From the IMG/VR virus record IMGVR_UViG_3300045921_000191, positions 1-64,000 of that record: a stretch of 64,000 nucleotides of DNA, one strand, 5' to 3'. The position numbers and the translations under genes are program-made. Positions 29,896 through 38,946 of the stretch are shown here, in pieces. Every line of letters begins with the position of its first letter. The stretch's first letter is position 1. Below the pieces are notes generated by a model. It was not told where the DNA came from, ran no database searches, and saw nothing but the letters and a program-made list of their open reading frames with translations. The DNA comes from a virus.

Positions 29896-30188
29896 TTAGG
29901 TCTCCTATTTTTGTGCCAGTCCTCTGAAACAGACGCAGCATCATTGTTTTTAATTTCTTCTTTTTTAGCATCGGCAAGTGCCTTATGCTTCTCAGACTCT
30001 TTGACGAGGTTATCTTGAGTGCTTTTAAGCTCATCGTCTTTCTTAATAGCGTTTTTAACTTCGCCTTTGACGCTTCGAGCCAAAAATGAGAATATAAGAT
30101 TCTTGAAGATAACTAAGATAACCAAAGGAATTAGCAAGAAAAAGATTATCTTATTCTTTTTATAAAGATTCTCAAGCCATTGTTCCAT
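29892..30188 (-). CDS. membrane protein with cytoplasmic or periplasmic coiled coil, 98 aa
   Basis: One membrane helix (IIFFLLIPLVILVIFKNLIF) is followed by a Lys/Glu/Ala-rich coiled coil (DDELKSTQDNLVKESEKHKA). This resembles small phage lysis accessory proteins such as Rz-type inner-membrane spanins, but no diagnostic feature is present. The stop overlaps the next start (ATGA). Confidence 0.5.
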   Translation of the reverse strand: MEQWLENLYKKNKIIFFLLIPLVILVIFKNLIFSFLARSVKGEVKNAIKKDDELKSTQDNLVKESEKHKALADAKKEEIKNNDAASVSEDWHKNRRPK

Positions 30189-30357
30189 CTTGTCTCCTGA
30201 TTCTATCTTCTACTAAATTGGCCACTTCCGTCAATAACATTTTTTGTTCTGGAGTAGTTTCTACCTTTTCAAATAAGTTCTTTGCAAACTGGAGTTGCAT
30301 TAGATCTTGACAAGACTCAAGCGAGTCTGCCATCCAGTTTATTAGTTCAAATTTCAT
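30172..30357 (-). CDS. hypothetical protein, 61 aa
   Basis: A soluble helical peptide (ELINWMADSLESCQDLMQLQ; QKMLLTEVANLVEDRIRRQD). Start and stop both overlap neighbouring genes, which favours a real gene in this operon of membrane proteins. No family recognised. Confidence 0.5.
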   Translation of the reverse strand: MKFELINWMADSLESCQDLMQLQFAKNLFEKVETTPEQKMLLTEVANLVEDRIRRQDGTMA

Positions 30358-30662
30358 TTAGGCTCTTCCTTACCACCTTTAGCTTCCATATCGAGGGATT
30401 TGGTGGAGCCATTACTTTGAAGCTTTCTACCAAGGTAAGCAGCAAGACAAATACCAAAAAGGTAGTTTGCTTGAGTCAGGTCTACAGCGCCTAGGAGATT
30501 GGTAACTTTACCAATTTGACCTAAAAGAGCAGTATTAAAACTGATGAATACCATAGTTCCTGTGAATGTAGGGTATCCATTAATTCTGATCAAAGGCAGA
30601 GGGACGCCGTACTCATTAAGCTTTTGAATCGATTTCTTAAGAAACGCAATAATCTTGTCCAT
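30354..30662 (-). CDS. putative holin-like membrane protein, 102 aa
   Basis: A basic amphipathic N-terminus (MDKIIAFLKKSIQKLNEYG) is followed by two hydrophobic segments (TMVFISFNTALLGQIGKV; YLFGICLAAYLGRKL) and a charged C-terminal tail (KSLDMEAKGGKEEPK). Size, two membrane helices and a charged tail fit a class II-type holin, and it lies in a group of small envelope proteins. No sequence-level family match is certain, and the endolysin-like gene is far away at 21.1 kb. Confidence 0.4.
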   Translation of the reverse strand: MDKIIAFLKKSIQKLNEYGVPLPLIRINGYPTFTGTMVFISFNTALLGQIGKVTNLLGAVDLTQANYLFGICLAAYLGRKLQSNGSTKSLDMEAKGGKEEPK

Positions 30663-31046
30663 TTAAAATTCTCCTATGTAAATATAATTCTTTTTCATCA
30701 TGGCCTTATTAACGGGCCACTTGTAGTTCTCATCTTGTGCCATTTGCATCTTAGGATCATAGATAATTACCTTCTCAAGTTCTTCAATTCGATGAATATA
30801 GACTTGAGTAGGATTAAAAGCGTCTTCGGTTTCTTTGGAATTATCTACTAAACCAGCGAGAGGATCTGGACTGTGCATAGCTTTCTCTAGTTGAGCAGCC
30901 ATTCCCAGCATTGCTTCTTGAACTGGAGTTTTAGGTACTTTAACCTTGACTTTTGGAGTATTAAGTTTCTTGTTCTCTCGGAAACAATAAACAGCCCCGT
31001 AACTAAATACGAAAAATACTGCTAATACTGCTAGAATTTCGATCAT
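30663..31046 (-). CDS. membrane-anchored hypothetical protein, 127 aa
   Basis: An N-terminal membrane helix (IEILAVLAVFFVFSYGAVYC) is followed by a basic Pro/Val-rich linker (KLNTPKVKVKVPKTPVQEA) and a soluble helical part ending in MMKKNYIYIGEF. The start overlaps the previous stop (TAATG). No family recognised. Confidence 0.5.
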   Translation of the reverse strand: MIEILAVLAVFFVFSYGAVYCFRENKKLNTPKVKVKVPKTPVQEAMLGMAAQLEKAMHSPDPLAGLVDNSKETEDAFNPTQVYIHRIEELEKVIIYDPKMQMAQDENYKWPVNKAMMKKNYIYIGEF

Positions 31047-31693
31047 TACTTCCTCCTAACAAACATTTGAAAAAGACTTTTCTTAAGCCGCTTCCTGGCA
31101 TTAATCCCAAGAGGTTCTAGAATCTTCTCATATTTAGCGATGATAGCAAAAGCTTCATCTGGAGTCATATTTTTTATCTTCTCTTCACAGACTTCTATCT
31201 CAATAAAAGAATCTGCCTTTTTGGGCTTGCCATCCGTAGTGTCGTACACAGTGTAGAAAACTACAGTGGCATCATCCATTTTATAGATATGACAATTTTT
31301 GATGATCGAGAAATTAAATGACGCACCGCTTCGTTCTAGTTGTCGCAAAACAGTCTTTTCGTCAGTTTCATTCTTAAGATCCCAATTAAGCTCTTCACGT
31401 TGAATGTTGTTCTTAGAATCAATAGGCTTGTATTTCCAAGTAACCTGTCTACGGCCATTATCCAAACCATAAGAAGGCTTTCGGTAACGTGCAAAAGTGC
31501 CTTCTGCGTCCCATTGTTGATTGTTTTTAAACCACCAATCAGGATAGGTAAAATAAAGGTCAGGACCCTCGACGTAAATAAAAGCTTTAGTTTCAGGCAA
31601 GGCTTCAACAATCTGCTTGAACTCAATCAAGAGATGATCTTCGATCGAATACTTTGTTTCAAACTCTATGTGCTCAAGGGTTTCCGTAGTCAT
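31046..31693 (-). CDS. hypothetical protein, 215 aa
   Basis: An alpha/beta protein with many aromatic residues (FIYVEGPDLYFTYPDWWFKN) and a C-terminal helical segment rich in Arg/Lys (ARKRLKKSLFQMFVRRK). No signal or membrane segment. It sits between dNMP kinase and the membrane-protein run with overlapping stops and starts. I do not recognise a family. Confidence 0.5.
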   Translation of the reverse strand: MTTETLEHIEFETKYSIEDHLLIEFKQIVEALPETKAFIYVEGPDLYFTYPDWWFKNNQQWDAEGTFARYRKPSYGLDNGRRQVTWKYKPIDSKNNIQREELNWDLKNETDEKTVLRQLERSGASFNFSIIKNCHIYKMDDATVVFYTVYDTTDGKPKKADSFIEIEVCEEKIKNMTPDEAFAIIAKYEKILEPLGINARKRLKKSLFQMFVRRK

Positions 31694-32463
31694 TAATCAC
31701 CGAGAAGGGTTTTACCTTTCTCGTCGGAGAACTTAAACTTGCTCCTCTTTTTACCAGAAGATACAGGCTTTTCTCCCGTGACGAACGGAAGATTTTTTAG
31801 TTTCTTCTCTAGATCAGCTAGATCTCCATCGTTTTTAACGACGTTCTCTTCTCCGACTAACTGCCTAACCTCAATAACCTGTCGTTCTGATGGATGCGTA
31901 GCGGCTTTCAAGCGCTCTTCGGCTTCAGGACGTTCAATATAGTAACCATAAAAGCTCTCAGCGAACTTGTCTCGGAGAAATTTAAACTCATTAGGAAATC
32001 TAACATCGGTGACGCAGTAAGTTCCTTCTGGATTCAAGCGAGACAAAACTCTATTAGAGAACGCTGCTTGAAGGTGCCAATCAGGATGTACTTTGTTGCG
32101 AATAACTTCAGTTCCAACGAATTGAAGGATATGTCGAATAGACTTCATTGTGACGCCGACTACGCCATACTCTGTCACGGTATTGATGTTATAAGGAAAC
32201 TCTTCTGTTGGAAGCGCTTGTACCATTAGGTTCAAAATTTCGCGAAGATGTTTTCTAGTAAAGGCGAACGGCTCTGCAAAAGGTTCAACCTTTTTAACTG
32301 GATCTTCCATATCTTCACGCTTGATATTGAATACTTTGGCGCAAATATCTTTCATAGGGCCAGCGAAGCTGATCTTACCTTGAGAAAGTCCAATATCAGA
32401 AAGTAGTTTTGCGGAAGCGTCTTTTCCACCACCAATAGGTGCAGTAAAGCTTACGATTTTCAT
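31693..32463 (-). CDS. deoxynucleoside monophosphate kinase, 256 aa
   Basis: The N-terminus has a P-loop, VSFTAPIGGGKDASAKLL, followed by substrate-site segments (ISFAGPMKDICAKVF; LNLMVQALPTEEF) and GTYCVTDVRFPNEFKFLRDK, which matches T4 gene 1-type dNMP kinases and related phage kinases. It phosphorylates dNMPs for DNA synthesis, complementing RNR and dUTPase in the same operon. The last 30 residues are Lys/Ser-rich. The start overlaps the previous stop. Confidence 0.75.
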   Translation of the reverse strand: MKIVSFTAPIGGGKDASAKLLSDIGLSQGKISFAGPMKDICAKVFNIKREDMEDPVKKVEPFAEPFAFTRKHLREILNLMVQALPTEEFPYNINTVTEYGVVGVTMKSIRHILQFVGTEVIRNKVHPDWHLQAAFSNRVLSRLNPEGTYCVTDVRFPNEFKFLRDKFAESFYGYYIERPEAEERLKAATHPSERQVIEVRQLVGEENVVKNDGDLADLEKKLKNLPFVTGEKPVSSGKKRSKFKFSDEKGKTLLGD

Positions 32464-32651
32464 TGATTATCTCGTTTTGCTGCTTGATAAATAGCGCGAG
32501 GAGATCCCTTAGCATTAAAACGTTGATGAACGTTTTCTACCTTGCCATCTTCCATCAACTTACGACCGACTACTTTGTCGGTATATTGACGTGGAGCTTT
32601 AGGGTCGAAACCTAATTCTTTACGAAGGGCTTTTGCCTTTTTGGTGCGCAT
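32460..32651 (-). CDS. small basic protein, 63 aa
   Basis: Strongly basic (MRTKKAKALRKELGFDPKAP; FNAKGSPRAIYQAAKRDNQ), likely nucleic-acid-binding. It is the first gene of the leftward operon that starts at the promoter 32684-32712; TATAGGAAAGGAAG is the ribosome site. No family recognised. Confidence 0.6.
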   Translation of the reverse strand: MRTKKAKALRKELGFDPKAPRQYTDKVVGRKLMEDGKVENVHQRFNAKGSPRAIYQAAKRDNQ

Positions 32652-32683
32652 TATTCTTCCTTTCCTATAGAAGTTCTAGTGTG

Positions 32684-32712
32684 AGACTACCAAACTTGAT
32701 GCAAAAAGTCAA
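32684..32712 (-). promoter_or_regulatory. leftward promoter with near-operator repeat
   Basis: On the minus strand TTGACT (32712-32707), 17-bp spacer, TAGTCT (32689-32684). The plus-strand view shows TTGATG-caaaa-AGTCAA (32696-32712), two bases off the perfect repeat. It should drive the 32651-to-left operon (nucleotide, membrane and recombination genes). Confidence 0.65.
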
Positions 32713-32715
32713 GTT

Positions 32716-34023
32716 TTATTTAACGTCTAGATCTTCCCTACGGAAAGGCTTGATAATCTTATCTAAAGAAGCATCTTTATCTGCATTTTTAACTTGAATC
32801 AAGCGAATATCGCCTACTGCGTGAGACCTAGTAATTTCGAATAATTGCTGAGTAGGATGACTCTCGAAGATCGAGATAGACTGCGCATAAGGATCAAGAC
32901 CGCTCAAACAACCGTTGATAATTAGCATACAACCGTTTTCCATAAGTTGCACGGTAGGCGTATGAACGTGACCTGCTAGAATGGCTGCAAACTTCACTTG
33001 ACCACCAATATCTGACACATTGAGCTTGTTAACTTGGGCGCTGATGGAGCGCATGTTAAGAGAGTTTCCAGGATTGCCAACGTTAATAATCGTATCACCA
33101 TGAGTCACAAAGAATTGATGCCCTTGCGCTTCTACGATTGCAAACGGAGCCATAGGAATGTGCATCTTAACATTCTTACAAGCAACAAGAGCTGCTTTAA
33201 CTGAATGATAAATGATGTTTTCATGTGAGTCGTATTTGTGAGTCGTTGCGCGAGTTCCGCTAGATTTATGCATCATACGACCGTGATTACCAGGCGTACA
33301 GTACACATCAACTTTATCAAACTGGGTAGCAAGATAGCTGATAAACTGTGTAAGCAAAGACATGGTTCCTAAATGTTGAACTGTCAAAAGATCTACGAAC
33401 CATTCTTGGTTGTGAATCATGCCAGCTATAATGTCACCATTAATGCACAGAACAAGGTCAGTATCTTTACGATAGTTACGTTTGTAATTTGCAATTTGTT
33501 GAGCAAAGGCCGCTAATCGACGAGAAGCAATTTCCCAGTTAAACTGGTTTGCTCCACCCATTTCAGCAGAATCAATGTTAGCCCCAAAATGCGTATCTGA
33601 GAGGTGAGCTAAAATTGTGCGTGATTTTTTAGAAGACTTGGCTACTTGAGTTACAGGCTTGTGAATATTAAATTTAATTCTACTAACTGCGTCAGTAATG
33701 GATCTAGATAGCTCTTCCATTGTATAGATGCGATTGCCGTATTGCTTGTCTAGTTTCTTTCGGTGTGCAGCGACTAGTTTAGAAGCCGTGTCTGCTACAA
33801 CGTCGGTGTCTGCATGAAAGTACATCTTCTTCATGTTCTCAAATCCGCCAGAGGATTTGATCGCCCAGGCGGTTAGTTCGTTAGGATCATTTGCAAAAAA
33901 TTCAGCTTGAGTAACTTCGGCTGGCTCTTTTCCTAGCATGGTGCCAACTTTCTTCATTGAGTCAACAAATTTCTTGTTGACTTCTTTAGGAGAGAGGGCT
34001 TTGGGTTGTTTTTTCTTAGACAT
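32716..34023 (-). CDS. calcineurin-like metallophosphoesterase, 435 aa
   Basis: The two-metal phosphoesterase motifs are all present: AHLSDTHFGAN (D-x-H), LCINGDIIAG (GD), YCTPGNHGRM (GNH), FVTHGDTI (second His) and AILAGHVHTP (GHxH). An N-terminal helical part of about 130 residues precedes the domain. The family includes SbcD/Mre11-type nucleases, but no gp46/SbcC partner lies next to it and the capping domain is not obvious, so nuclease versus phosphodiesterase activity is open. It is downstream of the DNA polymerase gene and has its own promoter. Confidence 0.75.
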   Translation of the reverse strand: MSKKKQPKALSPKEVNKKFVDSMKKVGTMLGKEPAEVTQAEFFANDPNELTAWAIKSSGGFENMKKMYFHADTDVVADTASKLVAAHRKKLDKQYGNRIYTMEELSRSITDAVSRIKFNIHKPVTQVAKSSKKSRTILAHLSDTHFGANIDSAEMGGANQFNWEIASRRLAAFAQQIANYKRNYRKDTDLVLCINGDIIAGMIHNQEWFVDLLTVQHLGTMSLLTQFISYLATQFDKVDVYCTPGNHGRMMHKSSGTRATTHKYDSHENIIYHSVKAALVACKNVKMHIPMAPFAIVEAQGHQFFVTHGDTIINVGNPGNSLNMRSISAQVNKLNVSDIGGQVKFAAILAGHVHTPTVQLMENGCMLIINGCLSGLDPYAQSISIFESHPTQQLFEITRSHAVGDIRLIQVKNADKDASLDKIIKPFRREDLDVK

Positions 34024-34040
34024 TAGAACTCCTTAAATTT

Positions 34041-34069
34041 AGATTAGCAAATTCTTTAAAAATAAGCAA
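34041..34069 (-). promoter_or_regulatory. leftward promoter before the metallophosphoesterase
   Basis: On the minus strand TTGCTT (34069-34064), 17-bp spacer, TAATCT (34046-34041), in the only sizeable gap between the polymerase and phosphoesterase genes. AAGGAG follows as ribosome site. The operator repeat is absent here. Confidence 0.45.
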
Positions 34070-34087
34070 CGACACTTTATTGTACCA

Positions 34088-36466
34088 CTATTTAGCTTCT
34101 GCAAAATTATCCCCAATTAAAGGTTCCGCTTTAATAGGAATATCAATTTGTCTGGTTACTTCGTTATTTTCCATAGCGTCTTTTAACATCTCAGCTACTA
34201 TCGAAGCTTGATCTTCCTTGACAATGCACGTTATTTCATCGTGGATGGTTAATGCTATCCAGCCATCAATATTGTGTTTTTTCATTTCTTTTGCAAGCTT
34301 AATCATAGCAGCATTACATACATGTGCTGCTGTTGCTTGAATGGGAAAGTTCTTAGAGTTATTTAAAAGATTACGATATTTGTAATAAATTTCACTGCCT
34401 AGCTGCTCGCCTAAGTGTTCTTTCATTAGTTTTTTACTTTTTAATAGGCCACGAAAACGTTCGTTTAACTCTTTGCATTTTGGAAGGTGACGCACTCTAC
34501 CAAATTTAGTTTTAACAAAGCCTTTTGTCGTTGCTTCGTATTCCTGATTACGCATGTATTTTTGCAATTCTGGATAAGCATTGAGATATCTATCAATGAT
34601 TTGTTGAGCGTCTTCTACTGGCACGCCCATAAGCTGGGCAATACGCCATGCGTTAGCGCCATAAACTACGGCAAGTGTAAACACTTTTGACTTCTGCCTG
34701 AAGTCGGGTTGAACTTTTTTTAGATAATTTTTGTCAGTCTCTTTAGCAGAAACGTCCTGCAAATCGAATACGTCAATTGCAATCTGCGAGTAAAGATCAA
34801 GCTCATTAAGCCAAACAGCCTTAAGTCCTGCATCACCTGATACCCACGAAAAGATCCTGGGTTCTAGTGCTGAAAAGTCGGCGTTGACAATCTTATAGCC
34901 CTCGGGGGCCACAAAGCCTTTTTTAATGCGTTTATCGTCGCGAGGCAAGGTTTGTAGGTTTAGTCCACCTGCGCATGAATAACGACCCGAAGTCGTTCCA
35001 AATTGAAGCATGGAGGGATACAGCCAGCCGTCAATCTGTTTTTCAAGAATGGGCTGAACGTAAGTAGACAATAACTTCTCTTGCTTCTTAAGTTCTGATA
35101 GTTTGGGAACAAATGGGAGATGATCGAAACCCTCTAAAGCTTCTTTATCAACTTTAGCGGCTCCAGTCTCTCGGGAATGGGATTTCGCCTTGCATCCATG
35201 ATGCTCAAAGAGCAACCAAGACAAGTGCGCATTAGATGACAAGTTGAATACTTCTGGTTTATCAGGATTCTTTTCAACAAAGATAGCCTTTTTCACCGCG
35301 TAAACAACTTCATCCTCGAGAGTGGGAGGATTTGGGTCCTCTAACACTCGCTTTACTTTTACAGGCATAATAGCTTTTGTGCCATCTTTTTGTTCAACTT
35401 CTTGCATCTCTTCGAACTCCTCGAAAGGAGGCTCGTAAAGAAGCCAAGTCAATGCTACATTGTCTGGATAATCAACTGCTAGAGACTGCAAAGCACTTTT
35501 AGCCAGTGTGGGCTTGCCCGTCTTCTTATTTGAAGGAATCGGGATCTTATAATAACGCAGCAACTCTTCAGCAAATCGTCCAGTCTTAGTGGCCTTAACG
35601 TGATCGTCGAGGTAAGACCGAATAAACGGCTGAATATCTTCTCGGATCAAGTCAAATACTTCGCCTGACAATCTCATTATATCAGAATTGATTTGCGTTT
35701 CCAAGTTTTTAAAATATTCTAGGTCAATCTTAAGTCCTTGAATTTTCATGGGAATTGTGACCAGCTTATAAAGGGGCATCACTTCTTGGTTATAAAAGAA
35801 GTCAGTCAGACCCTCTTTTTCCATCAATTTACTGAAGTACTCAAACAAGCGAAGGGTCAAATCCACGTCTGCACAGCAATACTTTCCGATGATTTCGACA
35901 TCAGCCTTGTAGATGTCCATTTGAGTCTTAGTAGCTTTACCGCCTGCCTTCGTAATAGACTCTTTAAGCTCGATCTGTTCTTGGTTGGCCACTTCCTCTT
36001 CTGGGATGCCAAGCTGCTCCTGGAGGTTCACAGCAACTTCTTTAAGGCCGAATGGACCCTCCTCATCGAGAGTATGCTTCATAAGGATCGTATCAGCGTA
36101 TAGGGCTGGTAAAAGGTTTACGCCGTAATAGTCTTCCATGACCGTGATATCGTACACGCCGTTGTGCATAATGAGCTTCTTTTTGATTAGAATCTCGCTC
36201 ATTGCCCAAATGAACTTTTCTTCGTCTTCCGCTGAAACAAGCCTAACTAGAGCTTGTGACGCGGCATCCCATTTCCAGAATGCCACATAAAAGCCCTGGT
36301 TAACATGACCAGTTACGCCAACGCCGATAACCCGCGCGCGCTTCTCCGTCGCAGAATCGGTTTCTAAGTCAAATGAAACATATTCACAAGTCTTGAGATA
36401 ACTCAAAACCTGTTGATACGTCTTATTTGTTAGAACGTTTACGTATTGCTTGCTCATCGATTTCAT
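34088..36466 (-). CDS. family A DNA polymerase with 3'-5' exonuclease, 792 aa
   Basis: The N-terminal exonuclease has YVSFDLETDS (D-x-E), an Exo II-type HNGVYDITVM and YCCADVDLTLRL. The polymerase domain has NLQTLPRDDKRIKKGF, motif A VNADFSALEPRIFSWV, motif B region FRQKSKVFTLAVVYGANAWR and motif C ALTIHDEITC. There is no 5'-3' exonuclease domain, as in T7 DNA polymerase. It replicates the phage genome with the primase-helicase just upstream, whose coding end overlaps this start by 44 bases. A second ATG 9 bases on is possible. Confidence 0.92.
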   Translation of the reverse strand: MKSMSKQYVNVLTNKTYQQVLSYLKTCEYVSFDLETDSATEKRARVIGVGVTGHVNQGFYVAFWKWDAASQALVRLVSAEDEEKFIWAMSEILIKKKLIMHNGVYDITVMEDYYGVNLLPALYADTILMKHTLDEEGPFGLKEVAVNLQEQLGIPEEEVANQEQIELKESITKAGGKATKTQMDIYKADVEIIGKYCCADVDLTLRLFEYFSKLMEKEGLTDFFYNQEVMPLYKLVTIPMKIQGLKIDLEYFKNLETQINSDIMRLSGEVFDLIREDIQPFIRSYLDDHVKATKTGRFAEELLRYYKIPIPSNKKTGKPTLAKSALQSLAVDYPDNVALTWLLYEPPFEEFEEMQEVEQKDGTKAIMPVKVKRVLEDPNPPTLEDEVVYAVKKAIFVEKNPDKPEVFNLSSNAHLSWLLFEHHGCKAKSHSRETGAAKVDKEALEGFDHLPFVPKLSELKKQEKLLSTYVQPILEKQIDGWLYPSMLQFGTTSGRYSCAGGLNLQTLPRDDKRIKKGFVAPEGYKIVNADFSALEPRIFSWVSGDAGLKAVWLNELDLYSQIAIDVFDLQDVSAKETDKNYLKKVQPDFRQKSKVFTLAVVYGANAWRIAQLMGVPVEDAQQIIDRYLNAYPELQKYMRNQEYEATTKGFVKTKFGRVRHLPKCKELNERFRGLLKSKKLMKEHLGEQLGSEIYYKYRNLLNNSKNFPIQATAAHVCNAAMIKLAKEMKKHNIDGWIALTIHDEITCIVKEDQASIVAEMLKDAMENNEVTRQIDIPIKAEPLIGDNFAEAK

Positions 36467-38486
36467 CAGTTGACTTTCTAAGATTCAAACGGTCGGTCTG
36501 AACCACTTCTCCAGTGGATAATTTTTCCTTAAACATGGTAGGAGCTTTAAGCTTCAGTTGGGTGCAAATTTCTCGATATTCCACGTATTCTTGGAACGAT
36601 ATATCTCGGATTACACCCTTGATACCTTCCCACATAAATACACCTTCTTCAATTCGACCGCTTCGGTTTTTGCCGATGTAAAGGTGCATGTAATTATCAT
36701 AGTCTGGATTGGCCCCATCTGCAAGAGGTCTCCAACAGTTGATTACGCAAGTAGCGTTTTCTTCCCAAGCTCCTGATTCTTTTGCCACGCGAGAGGTACG
36801 CATTGGAGTCGTATGATCGCCTTGCTCTCTTGAGACCTGAGAAAGATAAATCAAGTGACAATTAGTGTTCTTAGCATTGTCGGAAGCCGTAACTGCGTTA
36901 TGAGTTGCGCTCATGTACGAGTTGTCTGCTTCTGAAGTTAGCTTACCCGCGTAATCGATGAAAGCAACTTCAATGCGAATGCCAAACTGCGCATTTGCGT
37001 TATTAATAGTTTCCACGATCTGCTCAGAAGTAACTGCTGAAGTAAAATCAAAAATGGTGTACGGAAGTCGCTCTTTAATAGCGGTCATCACAACTTGCAT
37101 GACACTTTCGTCGCGAGTGTGGATATTAAATGCTCTTTCTACTTCTTCTTGGGTATAGTTAGTGAATCGTGCTCCAAGCTTCTCGAACAAACTAGAATCC
37201 GCCATATCCATTGAGAACATGATGTTATAAATCTTCTGACGATTCAAATTCTCCATAATTTGAACTGCAAGACTAGTTTTACCAGAACCATTGGCCCCGT
37301 TGATAACCGAGAAGTTTTTGGGGCGAAGTCGGATACGCTCATCAAGCCATTTCAAACCCGTCTTAGGATACTGAAGCTGGGCTTCGTTACCGTATTTAAC
37401 GTAAATGTCACATAAGTCTTCTGCTCGAAACAATTTAGAAGAGCGCTGCTTATGTTCACATCCAGCGTGGCGACACCATTTCGCTATCTTAACGTCGTGA
37501 CATTTGTAAATGCCTCCGCGATAATTTTCGTTAGCATAAACCTGAGTAATAGGGCGCAAGAATTCCATTTCAGTAAAGTCTTTAACTTCGGGAAAGATAC
37601 GCTTTCGCTTCTCAAGTGCGGTGGCAATAATAGCCACACTCTGCTCTTGATCATATCCAGAGTATCGGTGGTAGGCCGCTAGATAGTTACAAGCTACTTC
37701 GCGTTCTCCAGGACCAAAATACCCATTCTCAAGCAAATGCACGCAACGACGCTTACCTTTGGGTACGTGAGCTAAAATCTCTTCTGGAGCTGGAACATCT
37801 TCTCCAGTTGCTGGCTTAACTAATTGGAGCTTGGTTTTAGGAGTCTCTGGGACTTTGTTGTAAGTTTCATACAACACGTCTACGTTCTGACGCTCAGTTT
37901 TGATCGCGATATCTCTAGGCTTAGCTGCCAAGAGTCTAATTTCTTTTTCACTCTTCTTCTCTACCTCAGAAAGGTCTAATTCGATTTTATACAAACCAGA
38001 CTTTTGATGCCTAGTGTTAGTGATTCGGAGGATGCGATTGACGTTGTAAACAGAAGCATCAAATACATCAGGATCTACATCTGCATCTTTGGCTAGGTTG
38101 TAGCAAATGTTTGCCGTCTCAATTGGAGTGAACTTTCTAGTAGTTTCCAGGAAAAGGTGAAACCCTTTATTGCCACTGAAGTAAACTCGAAGTCCTTTGT
38201 CCAAGCCAAGATCCGCAAGTTTATAAGCAAGCTTCATCAAGTTAGAATGAGCCTTCTTATAGTCGCCCTCTGCGTCCAAATCCCAATAAAGAGTATCTGT
38301 GTACACTTCTCCAGTGTACCCATTCACGCTATTGTTGTGAGTTTGAAAGTACTCAAATGCGTCTTCGCCGTAAATAAAAGTCGAGCAATACCAGTCAACA
38401 GTTCGGTCCAATACATTGGATTCGATCTGATCGATTGGCAGCAACTTGCCTTTATCTGCGACGGTTTTTGTCAACCGTCTGTACAT
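36423..38486 (-). CDS. AEP primase fused to DnaB/gp4-like helicase, 687 aa
   Basis: The N-terminal 200 residues are an archaeo-eukaryotic-type primase: DTLYWDLDAEGD (catalytic Asp69/Asp71), VYFSGNKGFHLFLE (substrate-binding S-x-x-KG-x-H) and NVNRILRITNTRHQKSG. A small Cys/His cluster (YKCHDVKIAKWCRHAGCEHK) links to the helicase: Walker A INGANGSGKTSLAV, Walker B VAFIDYAG, and CHLIYLSQVSREQGD as DnaB-type motif. It unwinds and primes at the fork. T7 gp4 has the same helicase but a DnaG-type primase, so the primase half is of a different fold. Confidence 0.85.
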   Translation of the reverse strand: MYRRLTKTVADKGKLLPIDQIESNVLDRTVDWYCSTFIYGEDAFEYFQTHNNSVNGYTGEVYTDTLYWDLDAEGDYKKAHSNLMKLAYKLADLGLDKGLRVYFSGNKGFHLFLETTRKFTPIETANICYNLAKDADVDPDVFDASVYNVNRILRITNTRHQKSGLYKIELDLSEVEKKSEKEIRLLAAKPRDIAIKTERQNVDVLYETYNKVPETPKTKLQLVKPATGEDVPAPEEILAHVPKGKRRCVHLLENGYFGPGEREVACNYLAAYHRYSGYDQEQSVAIIATALEKRKRIFPEVKDFTEMEFLRPITQVYANENYRGGIYKCHDVKIAKWCRHAGCEHKQRSSKLFRAEDLCDIYVKYGNEAQLQYPKTGLKWLDERIRLRPKNFSVINGANGSGKTSLAVQIMENLNRQKIYNIMFSMDMADSSLFEKLGARFTNYTQEEVERAFNIHTRDESVMQVVMTAIKERLPYTIFDFTSAVTSEQIVETINNANAQFGIRIEVAFIDYAGKLTSEADNSYMSATHNAVTASDNAKNTNCHLIYLSQVSREQGDHTTPMRTSRVAKESGAWEENATCVINCWRPLADGANPDYDNYMHLYIGKNRSGRIEEGVFMWEGIKGVIRDISFQEYVEYREICTQLKLKAPTMFKEKLSTGEVVQTDRLNLRKSTDEIDEQAIRKRSNK

Positions 38487-38491
38487 TTTAA

Positions 38492-38944
38492 TTACCCCTC
38501 GATCAATGAAGCACTACCAACTACGAAGTCAGGAGATTCCTTGTGAGGTTTAAAATTGATATGAATCAAATCGCCATTGCGAAGTTCAAGTTCACGGTTT
38601 TCATCTTTTCCAAGATAGATCTGAAGACGAAGATCATATTCAAATTCTCTACCACCGCCGAGGTCTCTCAAATCATTAATGTCATTCTGACTAGTGCCTT
38701 TTTTCATGGCCATATTGCCAAGATAAAGACCCACATGACCTACTACGAAATCTGCGTCTTTTTCACGCGTTCCGAAGCGGAGATCAATACAAGCCCCGTT
38801 AGCCACCACAAGTTTGGTGTTAGGCATGTACAATTTAACATTCATTCCAAGACCCGATTTACGAAGTTCTTGAACAGCTTGCCTGTTTAGGCTCTTAGAA
38901 GCTGATACTGATCCAATATTAATAAAATTACCCTCTTTTGCCAT
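38492..38944 (-). CDS. hypothetical protein, 150 aa
   Basis: A beta-rich soluble protein (VKLYMPNTKLVVANGACIDL; DFVVGHVGLYLGN; YDLRLQIYLGKDENRELELR) whose last residues DFVVGSASL echo the internal DFVVGHVGL, hinting at a repeated strand motif. It lies between the primase-helicase and PhaR-like genes in a replication operon, so a small single-strand-binding or processivity role is conceivable. No family recognised. Confidence 0.5.
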   Translation of the reverse strand: MAKEGNFINIGSVSASKSLNRQAVQELRKSGLGMNVKLYMPNTKLVVANGACIDLRFGTREKDADFVVGHVGLYLGNMAMKKGTSQNDINDLRDLGGGREFEYDLRLQIYLGKDENRELELRNGDLIHINFKPHKESPDFVVGSASLIEG

Positions 38945-38946
38945 GA

